64,000 nucleotides of DNA, from assembly GCA_026545765.1 (NCBI GenBank), contig CM048844.1:51177401-51241400 (forward strand), written 5' to 3'. The notes beneath the pieces are model-generated. The model ran no database searches. It worked only from the letters and a program-made list of their open reading frames with translations, and had not been told where the DNA came from. Shown piece by piece: positions 23,468-34,441 of this stretch (positions within the stretch are counted from its first letter, which is position 1; every line of letters begins with the position of its first letter). This DNA is from Plantago major. Lineage: Eukaryota; Streptophyta; Magnoliopsida; Lamiales; Plantaginaceae. The position numbers and the translations under genes are program-made.

Positions 23468-24432
23468 ACAATAACTCTAAAGTGGAAAATCTGAATGGTG
23501 TTCATTAACAAATCAATCCACTTCTGAGAGAAGCCAAAAGCCAAAAGCACTTTGCATAAGAAACTCCAGTTAAGTCTATCATAGGATTTCATCATTTCAA
23601 TTTTGATGACAAGGTTTGAGCCTCTAGTCCTAACATCTAAAGAGTGAACCATTTCTTGAGCAAGCAAATTGTTATCAGAAATTAATCTTCCTTTCAAAAA
23701 TCCACTTTGGTTTTCAGAAATCAAGCAAGGAAGAGCAGCAGCCAATCTATCATTTAACAACTTAGAAAAGATTTTATGAGAGAAGTTGGAAAGACTGATA
23801 GGTCTGAAATCACTCCATTTATTAGGAGATAGCACTTTGGGTATCAAGGAAATAGAAGTGGAAGATACTCCTATAGGCAGTACTGCCCCTTTGAAGAAAT
23901 CCTCAACTGCTTCCATCAGGTCACACTTGATAATGTCCCATCAAGATTGGTAAAACTGAGCAGTATAGCCATCAGGGACTGCAGATGCATCCCTGTTGAG
24001 GTGAAAAACAATTGCTCTCACTTCCTCTAAAAGAGGAACCTCACACAAAGCTTCATTTATTTCATCATGAATAAACAAGGGGAAATCATCCATTACAGGT
24101 TCCTCAGTAATAGCTATATTATCAGCAAGAACACTTTCAAAGTAGCTAACAGCAGAGTCATGAATAGCCACAGGGTCACATAAAACTCTCCCCTCATGCT
24201 CAATACTCAAAATCTTTCCTTTAACTCTTTTCCTCTTTACCATATTATGAAATAATTTGGTGTTCCTGTCACCTTCCAAATTCCACCTACAGCTAGCTTT
24301 TTGTCTCCAAAAAATCTCTTCCATGTTTAAAACATTATGAAATTCAGCAGCTTTTTCTTTGAAAAAAGAAGTGTTACTGAGGGAGGGGTCACTCAGACAA
24401 ACAGCCTCAGTAGCAGCAACTGAGTCTTCCAA
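23468..24432 (-). pseudogene. LINE (plant L1 type) ORF2 reverse transcriptase, truncated
   Basis: The minus strand reads the ORF2 linker (FFKEKAAEFHNVLNMEEIFWRQ, ASCRWNLEGDRNTKLFHNMV) and then the RT N-terminal half: SLIPKV, DFRPISLSNF, ENQSGFLKGRLISDN and IEMMKSYDRLNWSFL. The family normally has DMxKAYD in the last motif, so the catalytic aspartate is replaced by Glu. There is an in-frame stop near 23941, where a tryptophan-flanked position is expected. The sequence ends at 23468 against the gypsy LTR, before the FADD box, so the second half of RT is missing. It is dead as an enzyme. It belongs with ORF1 and the endonuclease upstream. Confidence 0.88.
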
Positions 24433-24498
24433 AACTTTGAGTGTAGAAAACAGGTTTCCAAAATCATTTTTGTTCCACCATTTTAAATGTTGCTTTAG

Positions 24499-25312
24499 TC
24501 ATTGAAGTTTTTCCCAAAACTTTTTGATACCAGTATGTCTAGCAGGAAAGTTCCAGTGCATCTTGATATTAGCTAAACAAGCAGGGTGAGAGATCCACAT
24601 ATTTTGAAACTTGAAAGGAGATGCTCTGACAGGGGTTTGGATACTAGCAAATAAGACCAATGGTCTATGATCTGAGCACCTTCTAACCCCATGGAAGACA
24701 GAAGAAAGATTGAAAGTATCAAGCCAAGACTGATTAAAAAGAAATCTATCTAATCTCTGCTTACCATCTTTCCATTGCCAAGTAAAGGGTAAACCAGAGA
24801 AACCAATATCATGCAAGCCACAGTCCATTATGCAATCACAAATGTCATTCATAGCTAGGACACTCAGAGGAGCCCCCCAGTCTCTCATCACTATTAGCCA
24901 CTATGTTAAAGTAACCCCCAATGACCCAGGGAATATCCCACACTGCTATGTTTCTTAACTCTTCCCACAGTTCCATTATTTCCCTTCTATTACACTTTGC
25001 ATAGACAATGGTCATTAAGACTGGACTAGGTAGGAGCTCAGAAACGATCTTGCAGTGCAAGAACTGCTCATGGTCTATTAGGATTTCAAACAACCAAATT
25101 TTGTTGGAACAGTTAGAAATAACTTTTTCCATTTTGAATTTTTTACAAAAAACAAAAGAGTCTAAAGGGATAAGGGGTTCTATTATAGAAAAAACATCCA
25201 CTTTAAACAGATTAAGAAGATACCACAACTGTTGACAAGAGCTCTTGTTACCTACTCTAATATTCCAACAAAGTGACTTAAACATTAGAAAGTTGGGGTT
25301 TATTCTTACCAT
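24499..25312 (-). pseudogene. LINE ORF2 endonuclease (exonuclease-endonuclease-phosphatase fold)
   Basis: The start of ORF2 on the minus strand: KSLCWNIR at the N-terminus, FSIIEPLIP (catalytic Glu), VYAKCNRR, IPWVIGGYFNIV and, in the next frame, DIGFSGLPFTWQ, RLDRFLFN and SDHRPLV. The expected GDFN has become GGYFN, losing a catalytic Asp. One frameshift near 24880 separates the two frames. In live LINEs this domain nicks target DNA to prime reverse transcription. The starting Met at 25312 is a good first codon because the family ORF2 begins with a short leader before the SWNIRG-like motif. Confidence 0.9.
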
Positions 25313-25584
25313 TCTTCCTCCTTACCCCTTTAAGTTGAGGCAATTGGTTTCCAATTTTCTTAGAAACGCCTAGTGGTTCTGATTGGAGGTGGTTCAGGTG
25401 ACCCAAAAATGGAGGAGATTAGACCTTCCTCTTCTTCACTGTCTTCACTTTCTCCTTGTATCCCTTGTCTTGTCAACCTTATGGTAGCATTGGCTTCTGC
25501 TGCTGCTTCCAAATATCTACTATTTAAATTTTCTGTGCAAAGTGCCTCAATAAGCCCACCATCTGTTGACCTTCTTCTGTTGTT
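25313..25584 (-). other. Spacer between LINE ORF1 and ORF2
   Basis: About 270 bases without a supported gene on the minus strand. The plus strand has a Ser/Leu-rich open frame that overlaps ORF1 and is a shadow. Confidence 0.6.
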
Positions 25585-27436
25585 CTACAAAATTAAGGGT
25601 TCAAACTCAATATTTGCTTCTACAGGGTTAATAGCTAAAGAATGAGAAGGGACAACTGATACTTCCCTGATATGGTCAGCTCCCAAGATAAAGTTATCCT
25701 TGACTTGCTGCACCCCTGGAACATCTTGCTCATCTTGTGAGCTTTCACTTAGATCACTTTCAACCACTTCATCTACATGTTCTTCTACCAGTGCTGAGAA
25801 ACCATTGGGAGAAGTGTTCCTTAGGATACTTCCCTCTGCTTCCTGAAGAGAGGTAGAATTAGAAAGTTCCCCTTCTCCAATGATAAGGTCATGCTCATTA
25901 GCTACTCCCCTAGTGGGATCAGTAACAGCCTCCTCTACAAAGGCTAGAGAGTAAGGGAAGAACTAAAAGTTGTCTCTACCACCACCTCCTTTGCCTTTGT
26001 CATTACCAAATCTTCCTCCTCTTGAGTTCCTCATACCATTGCCCCTTCTACCAGAGACCTCCACCCACTGTGGTTGCTTACCCAAAACGGAAGCATTATT
26101 CCTATTTGAGTTGTTTCTTGGCGGACCTTTGTTATTAACTCCCAAGTTAGACCCTGCAACAAGATCAGAGTGCTCATCCAAAGATTTCTCTTTGGCTAGG
26201 GAGTTAGTTTCCAAGTGACCCAGTTTGGAGCAGTTCTTACAATAATGAGGAACTTTACTATAAGACACTTTCATAGCAAAGCCTTTGTCCATAGCTTTCA
26301 ACCATAAATGATTGGGGAGGGGTTGAGACACATCTAGCTCAATACAGAGATTAGCTTGGCAAAGTTTGCTTCTATTAGCCGTGTAACCATCAATTTTCAA
26401 AGGATTACCAAGAAGTTTTCCTATTTCATACAGAGCTTCCTTATGGAACAAAAATAGGCAGTTTTTCTAGAGAAACCCAAATAGGAACCACATGAGATTC
26501 ATCTTCAAGAGAAAACATCGGAGACCATTTGAAAAATCTCATAGGTATACCCGCTACATTAGGGTTATCAAAAATCCAGATAAAATTAAAATCTTCTTCT
26601 GAAAACAATTTTACAATAACATGTCTTCTATCCATGAAACTTACAGTAAAACCAGCTTTGAGTTTAAGATCTTTCAGCATTTTGGTTATTTCAAAAATCT
26701 TGGGAATACGGACAACTAATGCGGTCCAGTAATCGAACAGGGTTCTATGGTCGGTCCGTGACCCCTGGATGCCGAAGGCGCCCTTGGGGTGATCTCGTAG
26801 TTCCTACGGGGTGGAGATGATGGGGTCGGTCCATGGATTTTCCTTCCTTTTCTTTTGCCGCATTTAGCTTAAAGGGTTGAAGGGAGATAGTGCATCAAGG
26901 TGTTCGCAAGGGCCAACTTGATCCTCTTCCCTAGGGATCTGAAATAAGGGACCCTGGGAGAGCCGCCGACTCCAACTACCGTTCATGTATGATCCATACT
27001 AGATCTGACCAACTGCCCATCCTACCTCCTCTACGTTCTGGACAGGCTCGGTAACAAACTGCTTCTTCCAATGCGCGGAAAATTTGCCTAGCAAGGCTAA
27101 CTCAAAAGCAGCAGACAACTTGTTAACTTTAGTCTCAGAGAAAGAGATAGAAGGCATACCGTTAAAGACGGATTTGGATTTAGGGTTTACCACTTGCCTT
27201 TCTCCTGCCATGTTGTTGAAGGGAAACTGATGAAGAGGAACCGAAGATAGACCATCCTTGGCCACAGTAGGAGGGGCAACATCAGCTGGAATAGATCGAA
27301 CAGACTCCGTAACCACCTTTACGAAAGATCGATTGGCCACTGTAGACGCTGGAGATGGAGGAGGGATAGTACTCACCTCCTCCACCTGACTAGAAACACT
27401 GATGCCGGTCTCAGAGATAGGGAAACCAGGAACCAA
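25585..27436 (-). pseudogene. LINE ORF1 (DUF4283 and zinc knuckle), interrupted by plastid DNA
   Basis: The minus strand starts at ATG 27436 (MVPGFPISETGISVS) with a Pro/Ser-rich N-terminus, then MPSISFSETKVNKLSAAFELALLGKFS. It is then broken by a plastid insert (about 26712-27048). It continues with the DUF4283 core (VIVKLFSEEDFNFIWIFDNP, AGIPMRFFKWSP), a one-base frameshift near 26450, and EALYEIGKLLGNPLKID. A knuckle CKNCSKLGH follows, whose last Cys is Ser. Next are a Gly/Arg/Asn-rich tail, a stop at 25963, and an acidic C-terminal part in the same frame to 25585. ORF1 proteins of plant LINEs bind element RNA. The related fragment at 30646-31404 confirms the frame and shows where the plastid piece intrudes. 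Confidence 0.88.
26712..27048 (-). other. Nuclear plastid DNA: trnA-UGC intron fragment
   Basis: From memory of plastid genomes, this stretch matches the group II intron of trnA-UGC in the inverted repeat. Landmarks read on the minus strand include GAGGAGGTAGGATGGGCAGT, GGAGTCGGCGGCTCTCC, CAAGTTGGCCCTTGCGAACA, CACCCCGTAGGAACTACGAG and GGCATCCAGGGGTCACGGAC. Compared with my recollection of the plastid sequence there are small differences and short insertions, so the transfer is not very recent. The GC-rich composition differs from the flanking LINE. It lies within LINE ORF1 and replaces or splits it after GKFS. No tRNA exon is included. Confidence 0.88.
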
Positions 27437-27540
27437 AAGAACTAGATCTAAGGTTAGGCAGCGAGAAGCTGCTAGGAAAGCTTAGACAAATTAGGGATTC
27501 AGATAGAGAGAAAGGTAGAGAGGGAAAGTAGAGAGGGAAT
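27437..27540 (-). other. LINE 5' untranslated region
   Basis: Pyrimidine-rich on the minus strand (TTCCCTCTCTACTTTCCC), as in plant LINE leaders, and ending at the satellite edge. The exact first base cannot be fixed. Confidence 0.5.
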
Positions 27541-27703
27541 AACACTCCTTTAGTGTGTTGTTTATCTCTCAAGCAGAGTTGTTCGTTTGTTGTTTATCCC
27601 ACTCCTTTTGTGTGTTGTTTAACTCTTAATTAGAGTTCTTCATTTGTGATACTCTTACTCCTTTATGTGTAATTTTTAAATCTCGAATAGACTTTTTGTG
27701 TCT
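27541..27703 (+). repeat. Satellite block 3, one monomer
   Basis: One almost complete unit, A-B-C, starting at the first base of subunit A and broken within subunit C (GAATAGACTTTTTGTG). It separates the LINE from the hAT element and has the same orientation as all other blocks. Confidence 0.93.
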
Positions 27704-27752
27704 GATTACCAGTCATAGGGGTGAGGACTTGGGCTAGTCCATTGAGCTTTGT

Positions 27753-29212
27753 TTGAAGGAATGGGGTATTCAAAGCATTTTTGCAGTTACCATTGATAAT
27801 ACTTTGTCAAACAATGGTGTTGTTTCTTATTTGGCAAGGAAATTTGATGGCCGAAATAATGTGGGCATTAAAGTGGGATCGTACATGCACATGCGATGTG
27901 TAGCTCATATACTCAATCTTGTTGTGCAAGATGGATTAAGTCAAGAAGGTAAGGCAATAGAAAGAATAAGAGTAGCAGTGAAGTATATTAGGGGCTCTCC
28001 AGCTAGGTACAAGAAGTTTGCGGTTCTTACATTTACTGAAAATCCGGAGACAAAGAAAATGCTATGTTTTGATGTACCTACTAGATGGAATTCAACATAC
28101 TTAATGTTGGATTCAGCGGTGACATTACGGAAAACTCTTGAAGCTTATAGAATTGGAGATCGATGTTATAAGATGGATCTAAAGGAAAATGTTCCTGAAG
28201 ATGAAGATTTCGATAGGGTGGCTCATTTAATGAAGTTCTTGGGTCATTTCTATAGATTGACTCTAAGGGTATCAGGATCTTCGTATGTCACATGCAATCT
28301 GGTGTTTAATGAATTATACAAAATAAATCGTCTTCAACATAAATGGTTATTGAGTAATGACATGGAACTAAAAGCTATGGCTCGAAGGATGAAGGAAAAG
28401 TATGACAAGTATTGGGGGCCGGTGGATATTATGAACAAGCTAATTTATTATGCAGCCATTCTTGACCCACGGTACAAATGGAAGTATGTGTCATTTTCAT
28501 TTAATAGAATGTACCCTGATTGCCTTCGTGCAAGCTATTTCTTAAAGGAAGTTGAGTCTGGGTTCCATGATTTATTCTCCGTGTACAACAAAATATATGG
28601 GAACCCATCCCCTCAAACTACAAGGCCTATGAGTGAAAATCTTGACAGCTCAATGAAAAATGATGGAATCGACATGGAATTAGATGATGAAGATGATTTT
28701 CGCAAGTCACTTGCAAATGAAATTGAGGGAACCATGAGGAAGCTAGAAAAGTATTTGACAGAACCGCTTGTTGATGATGATAACCTCGACTTACTAGGGT
28801 GGTGGAAAAGTGAATCTCATGCTCATGGATTTCCTGTTTTAGCTAAGATGTCTCGTGATATACTAGCAGTTCCCATCTCAATTGTTGCATCGAAGAGTGC
28901 ATTTAGCGCTGGAGGACGTATATTGGACTCGTTCAGGAGTTCTTTGTCGACAAGAATCGTTCAAGCTCTTGTTTGCGCTCAAGATTGGTTGCGTGTAGGT
29001 CATACTCCAGTCAACTTGGAGGACGATTTGACTATGTTAGAAGAGATAGAGAAAGGTATTCCTAAAAACCTGTTAATATTCTTTTTACCTTGAACTCACA
29101 TTCTAACGAGTATTTACTAGTAATATTCATTTTTTGTTTATAAATTTTTTTTTGTTAATCATTATCAGAGATCGAATCCAAGGGACTTGATGCTTCTGTT
29201 CTTGAAGTTTAA
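27753..29212 (+). pseudogene. hAT transposase, C-terminal part, with a likely last intron
   Basis: The open frame 27753-29093 gives 446 residues: AVTIDN and HMRCVAHILNLVVQDGL (RNase H-like catalytic fold), PTRWNSTYLML, a DUF4413-like region with AILDPRYKWKYV around residues 230-250, and the hAT dimerisation domain at about 330-425 (EKYLTEPL, LDLLGWWKS, PVLAKMSRDILAVP, SAFSAGGRILD). Coding similarity continues upstream to about 27706 but contains a TAG at 27734, where family members have Lys in HRGEDLGKSIE. At 29056 a GT donor and at 29168 a CAG acceptor bound a 113-base AT-rich intron. The last exon (29169-29212) would add EIESKGLDASVLEV. The N-terminus is lost, so the gene is dead. Confidence 0.88.
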
Positions 29213-30500
29213 AGATGGAGTTTTTGTCACTAGAGGTATAATGCATATCACTGATTTGTTTGTACATTTATGTTTTAGATTAGCATGTAACAATACCATC
29301 ATTTGACAGGCTGGATGTTTACTTGCACAAATATTTTTTTATTGCATCTCATCTCACTCTACATTTTTTTGAGAAACTCTCCTGAGAGTCCGGAAAGTTC
29401 TGAGAGTCCTACACAAAAAGATTCAGCCGCACAATTAGTATACAACAATAGACAATTTACAAATAGACAAAAATCAACAATTTACACACAAAGCCGCACA
29501 ATTACTATACAACAATAGACAATTTACAAATAGACAAAAATCAACAATTTACACACAAAGCCGCACAATTAGTATACAATATTGCAGGACTCTCACAAAA
29601 ACTTGGACTTTCACAAGTTTTTGTAACATTTTTTTGCTTTGCAACAGGTTATATACTCATATACTAGGTAATCTTACTAAAACTAGGCGATTTTAGTTTC
29701 TTTGATACATGCTTAATTACATGCATGTACCACACGGAAAAAAGTTACATGCACAAATAGGAAAAAAAAACAAATAACGCATCATTTACCTCAAACGGCA
29801 AACCCCCTTTAATAAAAAAATGCAATTACATCCACAATGAGTCAATGACACTCGTTACCGTGAAAAAAACCATTTAAAGTATCATACAAACTGATCAATA
29901 AGTATGAACTGACATTATAAGAAAAGCTTTCGGTAGCGAGTGCAAGTTTTTGTAAAGGTTTTGGTGCAATTTGAAAATTTTCGCTAACGGACACTTAACA
30001 CCGTCCAACCTTTGTGTTAGGGAGAATTTTTTTGAAAGGTTTTGGTGCAAAGTGTAAAAAAAAAAAAGGTTTTAGTGCAAACTCAAAGTAGGACTTAAGG
30101 GTTTTAGTGTAAAATTTTTTTTTCTCTATATAATATATGGGTGGATGAACTGATGAAGTCCCTGGACTCCCTGCAATTTTCCAGATTAATTATTAGTTAG
30201 TAAAATCATTATACTTTATAAGTAGAATTGAATCATTTAATTCATTTTGATAGTAAAAAATGTTTTTAGATTGAAATTACTTGTTTGCACTACTACTTTT
30301 GGATCAGCCATTGGTGTTCTGACTTCTGAAGCAACTTTAGTCTTTAGATATTCTTGTTGGTTTAACTATAGTGGAATTACATATATGATGATGTTCAAAG
30401 TTCCCAATCAAATTTCTTATGTTGCCTATATTGGTTTAACAAAAGTAGAAAAAAACTCGCTATTTGAATTCGATGATGAATATGCATTAGGCTTATTTGT
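29213..30500. other. hAT 3' non-coding region
   Basis: AT-rich and without a supported gene. It holds the 67-bp tandem repeat (29401-29595), imperfect repeats of GGTTTTGGTGCAA near 29960, 30040 and 30070, and A and T runs. The frame at 30247-30576 overlaps the subterminal repeats and has no recognisable domain. Confidence 0.6.
29401..29595. repeat. 67-bp tandem repeat bounded by 10-bp inverted repeats
   Basis: The word AGCCGCACAATTA starts at 29425, 29492 and 29559, a period of 67 with just over two copies that are nearly identical. The block is bounded by TGAGAGTCCT at 29401-29410 and its exact complement AGGACTCTCA at 29586-29595. It could be a small inverted-repeat insertion whose core was tandemly duplicated. 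Confidence 0.8.
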
Positions 30501-30645
30501 GATCCCGAAATCCCGCCCGAAATCCCAATGTCCCAAATCCCCACTTTATTTGGGATGGGATTGGGACGTGAAATAATTGTCCCTATCTCGAATTTCCGAT
30601 CTCGAAATTCCAAAGTCCCAAATATCCCGCCCGACCCCCAGCCCT

Positions 30646-31539
30646 ATTCGCAGCAACTCCTTTCTCCATTATATTAACCCAAATATGACTCGGTAGATGT
30701 TTAGATACGTCCATCTCTACACAAATACTAGCTTGGTGAAGCTTACTTCGATTGGCTGTATAATCATCTACCTTGATGGGAACCCCTAACAGCTTTCCAA
30801 TTTCATACACGGCCTCCTTATGGAATAAAAAGATAGGTAGATTCTCGAAGATAACCCAAACCGGAACCACCGGAGATTCGTCTTCCAATGAAAAGGAGTA
30901 CGACCATTTAAAGAATCTAAGAGGTATGCCTGCCACATTTGGGTTTTCCAATAACCATAAATAGTTGAAATCTTCTTCCAATGACAGTTTTATCACCACA
31001 TGACTAGGATCCATAAAACTAACTGAAAATCAACCTTGAAGGGACTGATTTTTCAACATGGTTGTAACCTCAAAATTTTTTGGAACTCCATATGAAAATT
31101 TACCAACCAAAGTAAGTGAGAAGGATTCTGACAGCTTCTCTACTTCATTAGACGAAAAACTAATGGAAGGCATACCATTGTGAATCGCCGGAGATTTGGG
31201 TTGGACCACTGACCTAGAACTGCTCATATCACCAAAAGCGTGTTTGTGGAAGGCTACTGCCACCTTGACCGCATCAGAGGACGACGATACCAAACGAGGC
31301 TGATTTGAGCCCACAGCCACCGCAAAAGTACGAGAACCACCATTATAAACTCCATTGGGTGAGACAGGAGGAGGATACAAAGCACCACTTTGTTCCTCCG
31401 CCAAAGCGGAAGTATACGCGACAACCAGACAGATATCTGGAAGAGGGCCGCAGTTAGAAATAAAATAAAAAGGTTGGCAACAAGATGATTCCTGAAGAAA
31501 GCCAGAAACGCGAAAAGTTGGTCGGAAGGGTAGGTCGGA
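30646..31539 (-). pseudogene. Second LINE ORF1 fragment
   Basis: The minus strand starts at ATG 31404 (MAEEQSGALYPPP) and reads MPSISFSSNEVEKLSESFSL, LVGKFSYGVPKNFEV and a stop near 31029. It then continues with SFMDPSHVVIKLSLEEDFNY, NPNVAGIPLRFFKWS and LPIFLFHKEAVYEIGKLLG, and ends after GVAAN at the hAT end (30646). It is clearly the same LINE family as 25585-27436, but a different copy with many amino-acid differences. It lacks the zinc knuckle and everything downstream. The 5' leader extends to about 31539, where satellite starts. Confidence 0.88.
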
Positions 31540-31850
31540 AAAGTTGTTCGTCTATTGTTTATCCCACTCCTTTAGTGTTTTGTTTATCTCTCAAGCAGAG
31601 TTGTTCGTCTATTGTTTATCACACTCCTTTTATTTGTTGTTTAACTCTTAATTAGAGTTCTTCGTTTGTGATACTCTTACTCCTTTCTGTGTAATTTTTA
31701 AATCTCGAATAGACTTTTTCGTTTCTCATTATCCCACTCCTTTCGTGTGTTGTTTATCTCTCAAGCAGAGTTGTTCGTTTGTTGTTTATCCCACTTCTTT
31801 TGTTTGTTGTTTAACTATTAATTAGAGTTCTTCGTTGGTGACACTCTTAC
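31540..31850 (+). repeat. Satellite block 4
   Basis: Under two monomers, starting within subunit A (AGTTGTTCG) and ending in subunit B/C at the CTTAC target duplication (31846-31850) of the LTR insertion. Same orientation as the other blocks. Confidence 0.93.
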
Positions 31851-34441
31851 TGTAATACCCCAGTTTTTAAGTTAACTTGGTATTTTTGGGTCTTGTATGA
31901 TTAATTAAAAGTGTGTTTATTTGTGCGAAAATGTTTTAGAAAATTTTAAAGTGTGAATTTGGGGACAAAATTCTTTTAAGGAGGGGTGAGTGTGACACCC
32001 CACATTGTGACGTACCTTAGTATTTTTGCCCTTGCATGCTTTTACTTGTGTTTGTGTATTTGTATGAAAATATATTTGAATTATTTTAATTTGATTGTGT
32101 TATTGTTTTATTTGTATGAAAATATATTTGAATTATTTGAATTTGATTGTGTTATTGTTTTAGATGTTTATTATATTTATTTTAAAAGTCTATGTAACTT
32201 GTCAATTTGTAATATGTGTGGTTATTTATTTTGTACTTTTTTTTATAGAAGATAAATTATTTTTGGTGTATTTTTCCTACTTAAAAATGTGATTATTTTG
32301 TCATTTAATTTGTTGGTGTAATTATTTTAAAATAATTGGAAATACCTCTCTTATCTTTATGAATCATTAATGTGACTAGACTTCTTTTTAATTGTCTAGC
32401 TTAATTTAAGACTTTATTTGTTTGCTTTGAATGATGTATAATGTGAAGTGTGCCATTTTAACTATGTATTTTAATGTATGTCATTATTTGTGTGGCTTGA
32501 TTAGATTTAATGATTAACTTCAATTGCCTTCATGTGAGTTCATTATGTGTTATATTAATAGTAGTTAAGTTAGAAGAAGTCTAAGAGTCTCTTTTTAATT
32601 ATCTTATTTAAATGTATGTGCTTTATTGATGATTTATTGGAAGAATCTTCATTTTAATTAACTAATTCAATACAAGGTATTTATTTGTGTGCTTTGATTT
32701 ATTTATAATGTGAAGAGTCACTTTTGAATTATGCAATTTACATGCACGTCTTTATATGTGTGTGGCTCTCTTAATGTTTAGAAATTAAAGTGTTAGTTCA
32801 TATTCATATATTTCAAAATACAAGAGTTTGGTAACTTGAGGTTTCTTTAATGAATAAAATATTTTATTTCCTTTCATGTTACGGTACGAAAGGTCGCTTG
32901 TAATGTCAAATGTTACATGCTATGTTTTGATCAACGTTCTGATTTTCTTTTCGTTTCTCTTTTATGTTACTTATGCATGTCTAAGTGTAATATTGCCTAT
33001 GCATGTTCAATATTTTATGTTTAATTGTTGCATATGCATGTGTAATTGTGAGTTCAATTTAATTGCTCTAAGTGTTGCATTTTTGGTGTGTCACATTTTA
33101 TTGTTGTGTACAAATGACCTATGTGATACCAAAAACGTTTTTGAACCTTTTCCCAACTAAAATATGATCATTTATCATTCGTTATTGTGTTTAAATATTT
33201 GGAAAAGAAATTGATTGGCCTCTCTTATGTTGGCACTTTTATTGTTGGTTTTATCATGAGTTTTAAGTGCAATTTAAGCCATTTAAATTGCCATTTATTT
33301 TTAGCTCTTCAACCTTTCACCTTCCCTAAATCCACCCTATAAATACCCTCTCTTTCCAGCCCACATTTGTCTAAAAATGTTTTGGGCATTTTCTTCAAAA
33401 AAATCTTCAAGTACTATTGTCTTTTTCTTTCAAGTTTGTAGCTTGTTCTTCTTGCAAGTACTTTCATGGTTCTTGCTCTTCCTAACCTTCAATTGTGAGT
33501 GTTCTACAAAACTATATATATGTATTATTTTCAAAACCTGGAAGGTATTTTAATATATTTTCAAAATTATATATAAGTATTGCATGGTTTTCAAAACGCA
33601 CGTCCTATTGCATAAAAATCAAATCACGAAAGAGTTTTTGCATGCTTCCACTGATTTTGAAAGATTTATATATTTTTTACGTACATGATTTTTATTTTGT
33701 TTTGATTGACGATTCAAGAAAGATACGTACGTTTGGTTCAGGTTAATTGGCTTGTAGTTTGGTCAGTTGTGTCTGGCGAGCTACTTGTCGGTTTACTTTG
33801 CCCATTCCCTTTAAATCGAGTGATTGAAGCCTTCACTGATTTAGTTGGATCGTAGAATTTCACCCCTGTACCATGGCAGGGTCCTGACTGGATAGTTTGA
33901 TCGAATATCAGGGAGACATAAGGCCTGTTTTACTGTGGGGTTATAAGGAGCGGCATGAAATAATGTTTTTCTGAAAAGAATATGTTATTGAAAGTATTTT
34001 CTATTTTATGATTCTTATTTTTTTTATTATTATGATTTTAATGAAAACTTCTCACGAAAATCTTTGAACACTCATTGAGGTTTTTCTCACACTTGTTTTT
34101 ATTCCCTTCCTTGTAGGTGAGATGGCGGCGAAGAATGAACAACCGATAAACTCAGCGAACTAAGAGAGTGGTTGGAATTTGGGATTTTGTCAACGAAAAT
34201 AAAGTCCTTTTGTGTATTTCAAAAACTCATGCCATTTCCCGTTATATTGTGTATCTCTAAAGACAAGAATGTTGAAATCTTGTGGTTTTATTTGCTGAAT
34301 AAAATATATTTTTATTCTAGTAACTTCCAACGAAAGTTTGTCTGTAACTTCACATGTTTTACTAAACATTCGGCCCTGCTTTCGCCCGACGTCCCGACTG
34401 AAATTCACTCCTTTTAAAAGCCCAAAAGTCGGGGCGTTATA
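31851..34441 (+). mobile_element. Gypsy-type LTR insertion in the satellite, with 5-bp target duplication
   Basis: The insertion runs from TGTAATACCCC to GGGGCGTTATA and is flanked by CTTAC at 31846-31850 and 34442-34446; the satellite reads on without loss across it. The LTR proper starts TGTGACACCCC at 31991 and is 2451 bp, a relative of the solo LTR at 1950-4315 in the opposite orientation. The first 140 bases have an LTR-like start and then a purine tract, AAGGAGGGGTGAG, just before the LTR. Thus a little non-LTR sequence survives and the element is more than a simple solo LTR. A TATA-like CTATAAATACCC lies near 33339. Gag and pol are absent. Confidence 0.85.

Larger units (their letters stand above)
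27704..30645 (+). mobile_element. hAT DNA transposon, 5'-truncated
   Basis: The element contains the C-terminal two-thirds of an hAT transposase and a 3' end that reads CCCGACCCCCAGCCCTA near 30630-30646. The complement, TAGGGCTGGGGGTCGGG, is an hAT-like terminal sequence. Subterminal repeats of CCCGAAATCCC/TTTGGGAC type lie at 30500-30640. The 5' terminus, the BED zinc finger and the first catalytic part are missing because the left edge joins satellite directly at about 27703. The right terminus sits within a LINE ORF1 fragment (after a VAAN codon run), so the hAT originally inserted there. No target duplication can be checked without the left end. Confidence 0.8.

Noticed and set aside
24845-26218. 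Plus-strand frames opposite LINE ORF1 and ORF2
   Set aside because: They are antisense shadows of LINE coding sequence with Ser/Pro/Leu-rich composition caused by the opposite strand.
26712-27048. Functional tRNA gene
   Set aside because: Only intron sequence of plastid trnA is seen. Neither exon nor cloverleaf is present.
27753-29093. Domesticated (host) hAT-derived gene
   Set aside because: The N-terminus is missing, an upstream stop lies in the family frame, the left edge joins satellite, and a recognisable transposon 3' terminus is present. It is a decaying transposon.
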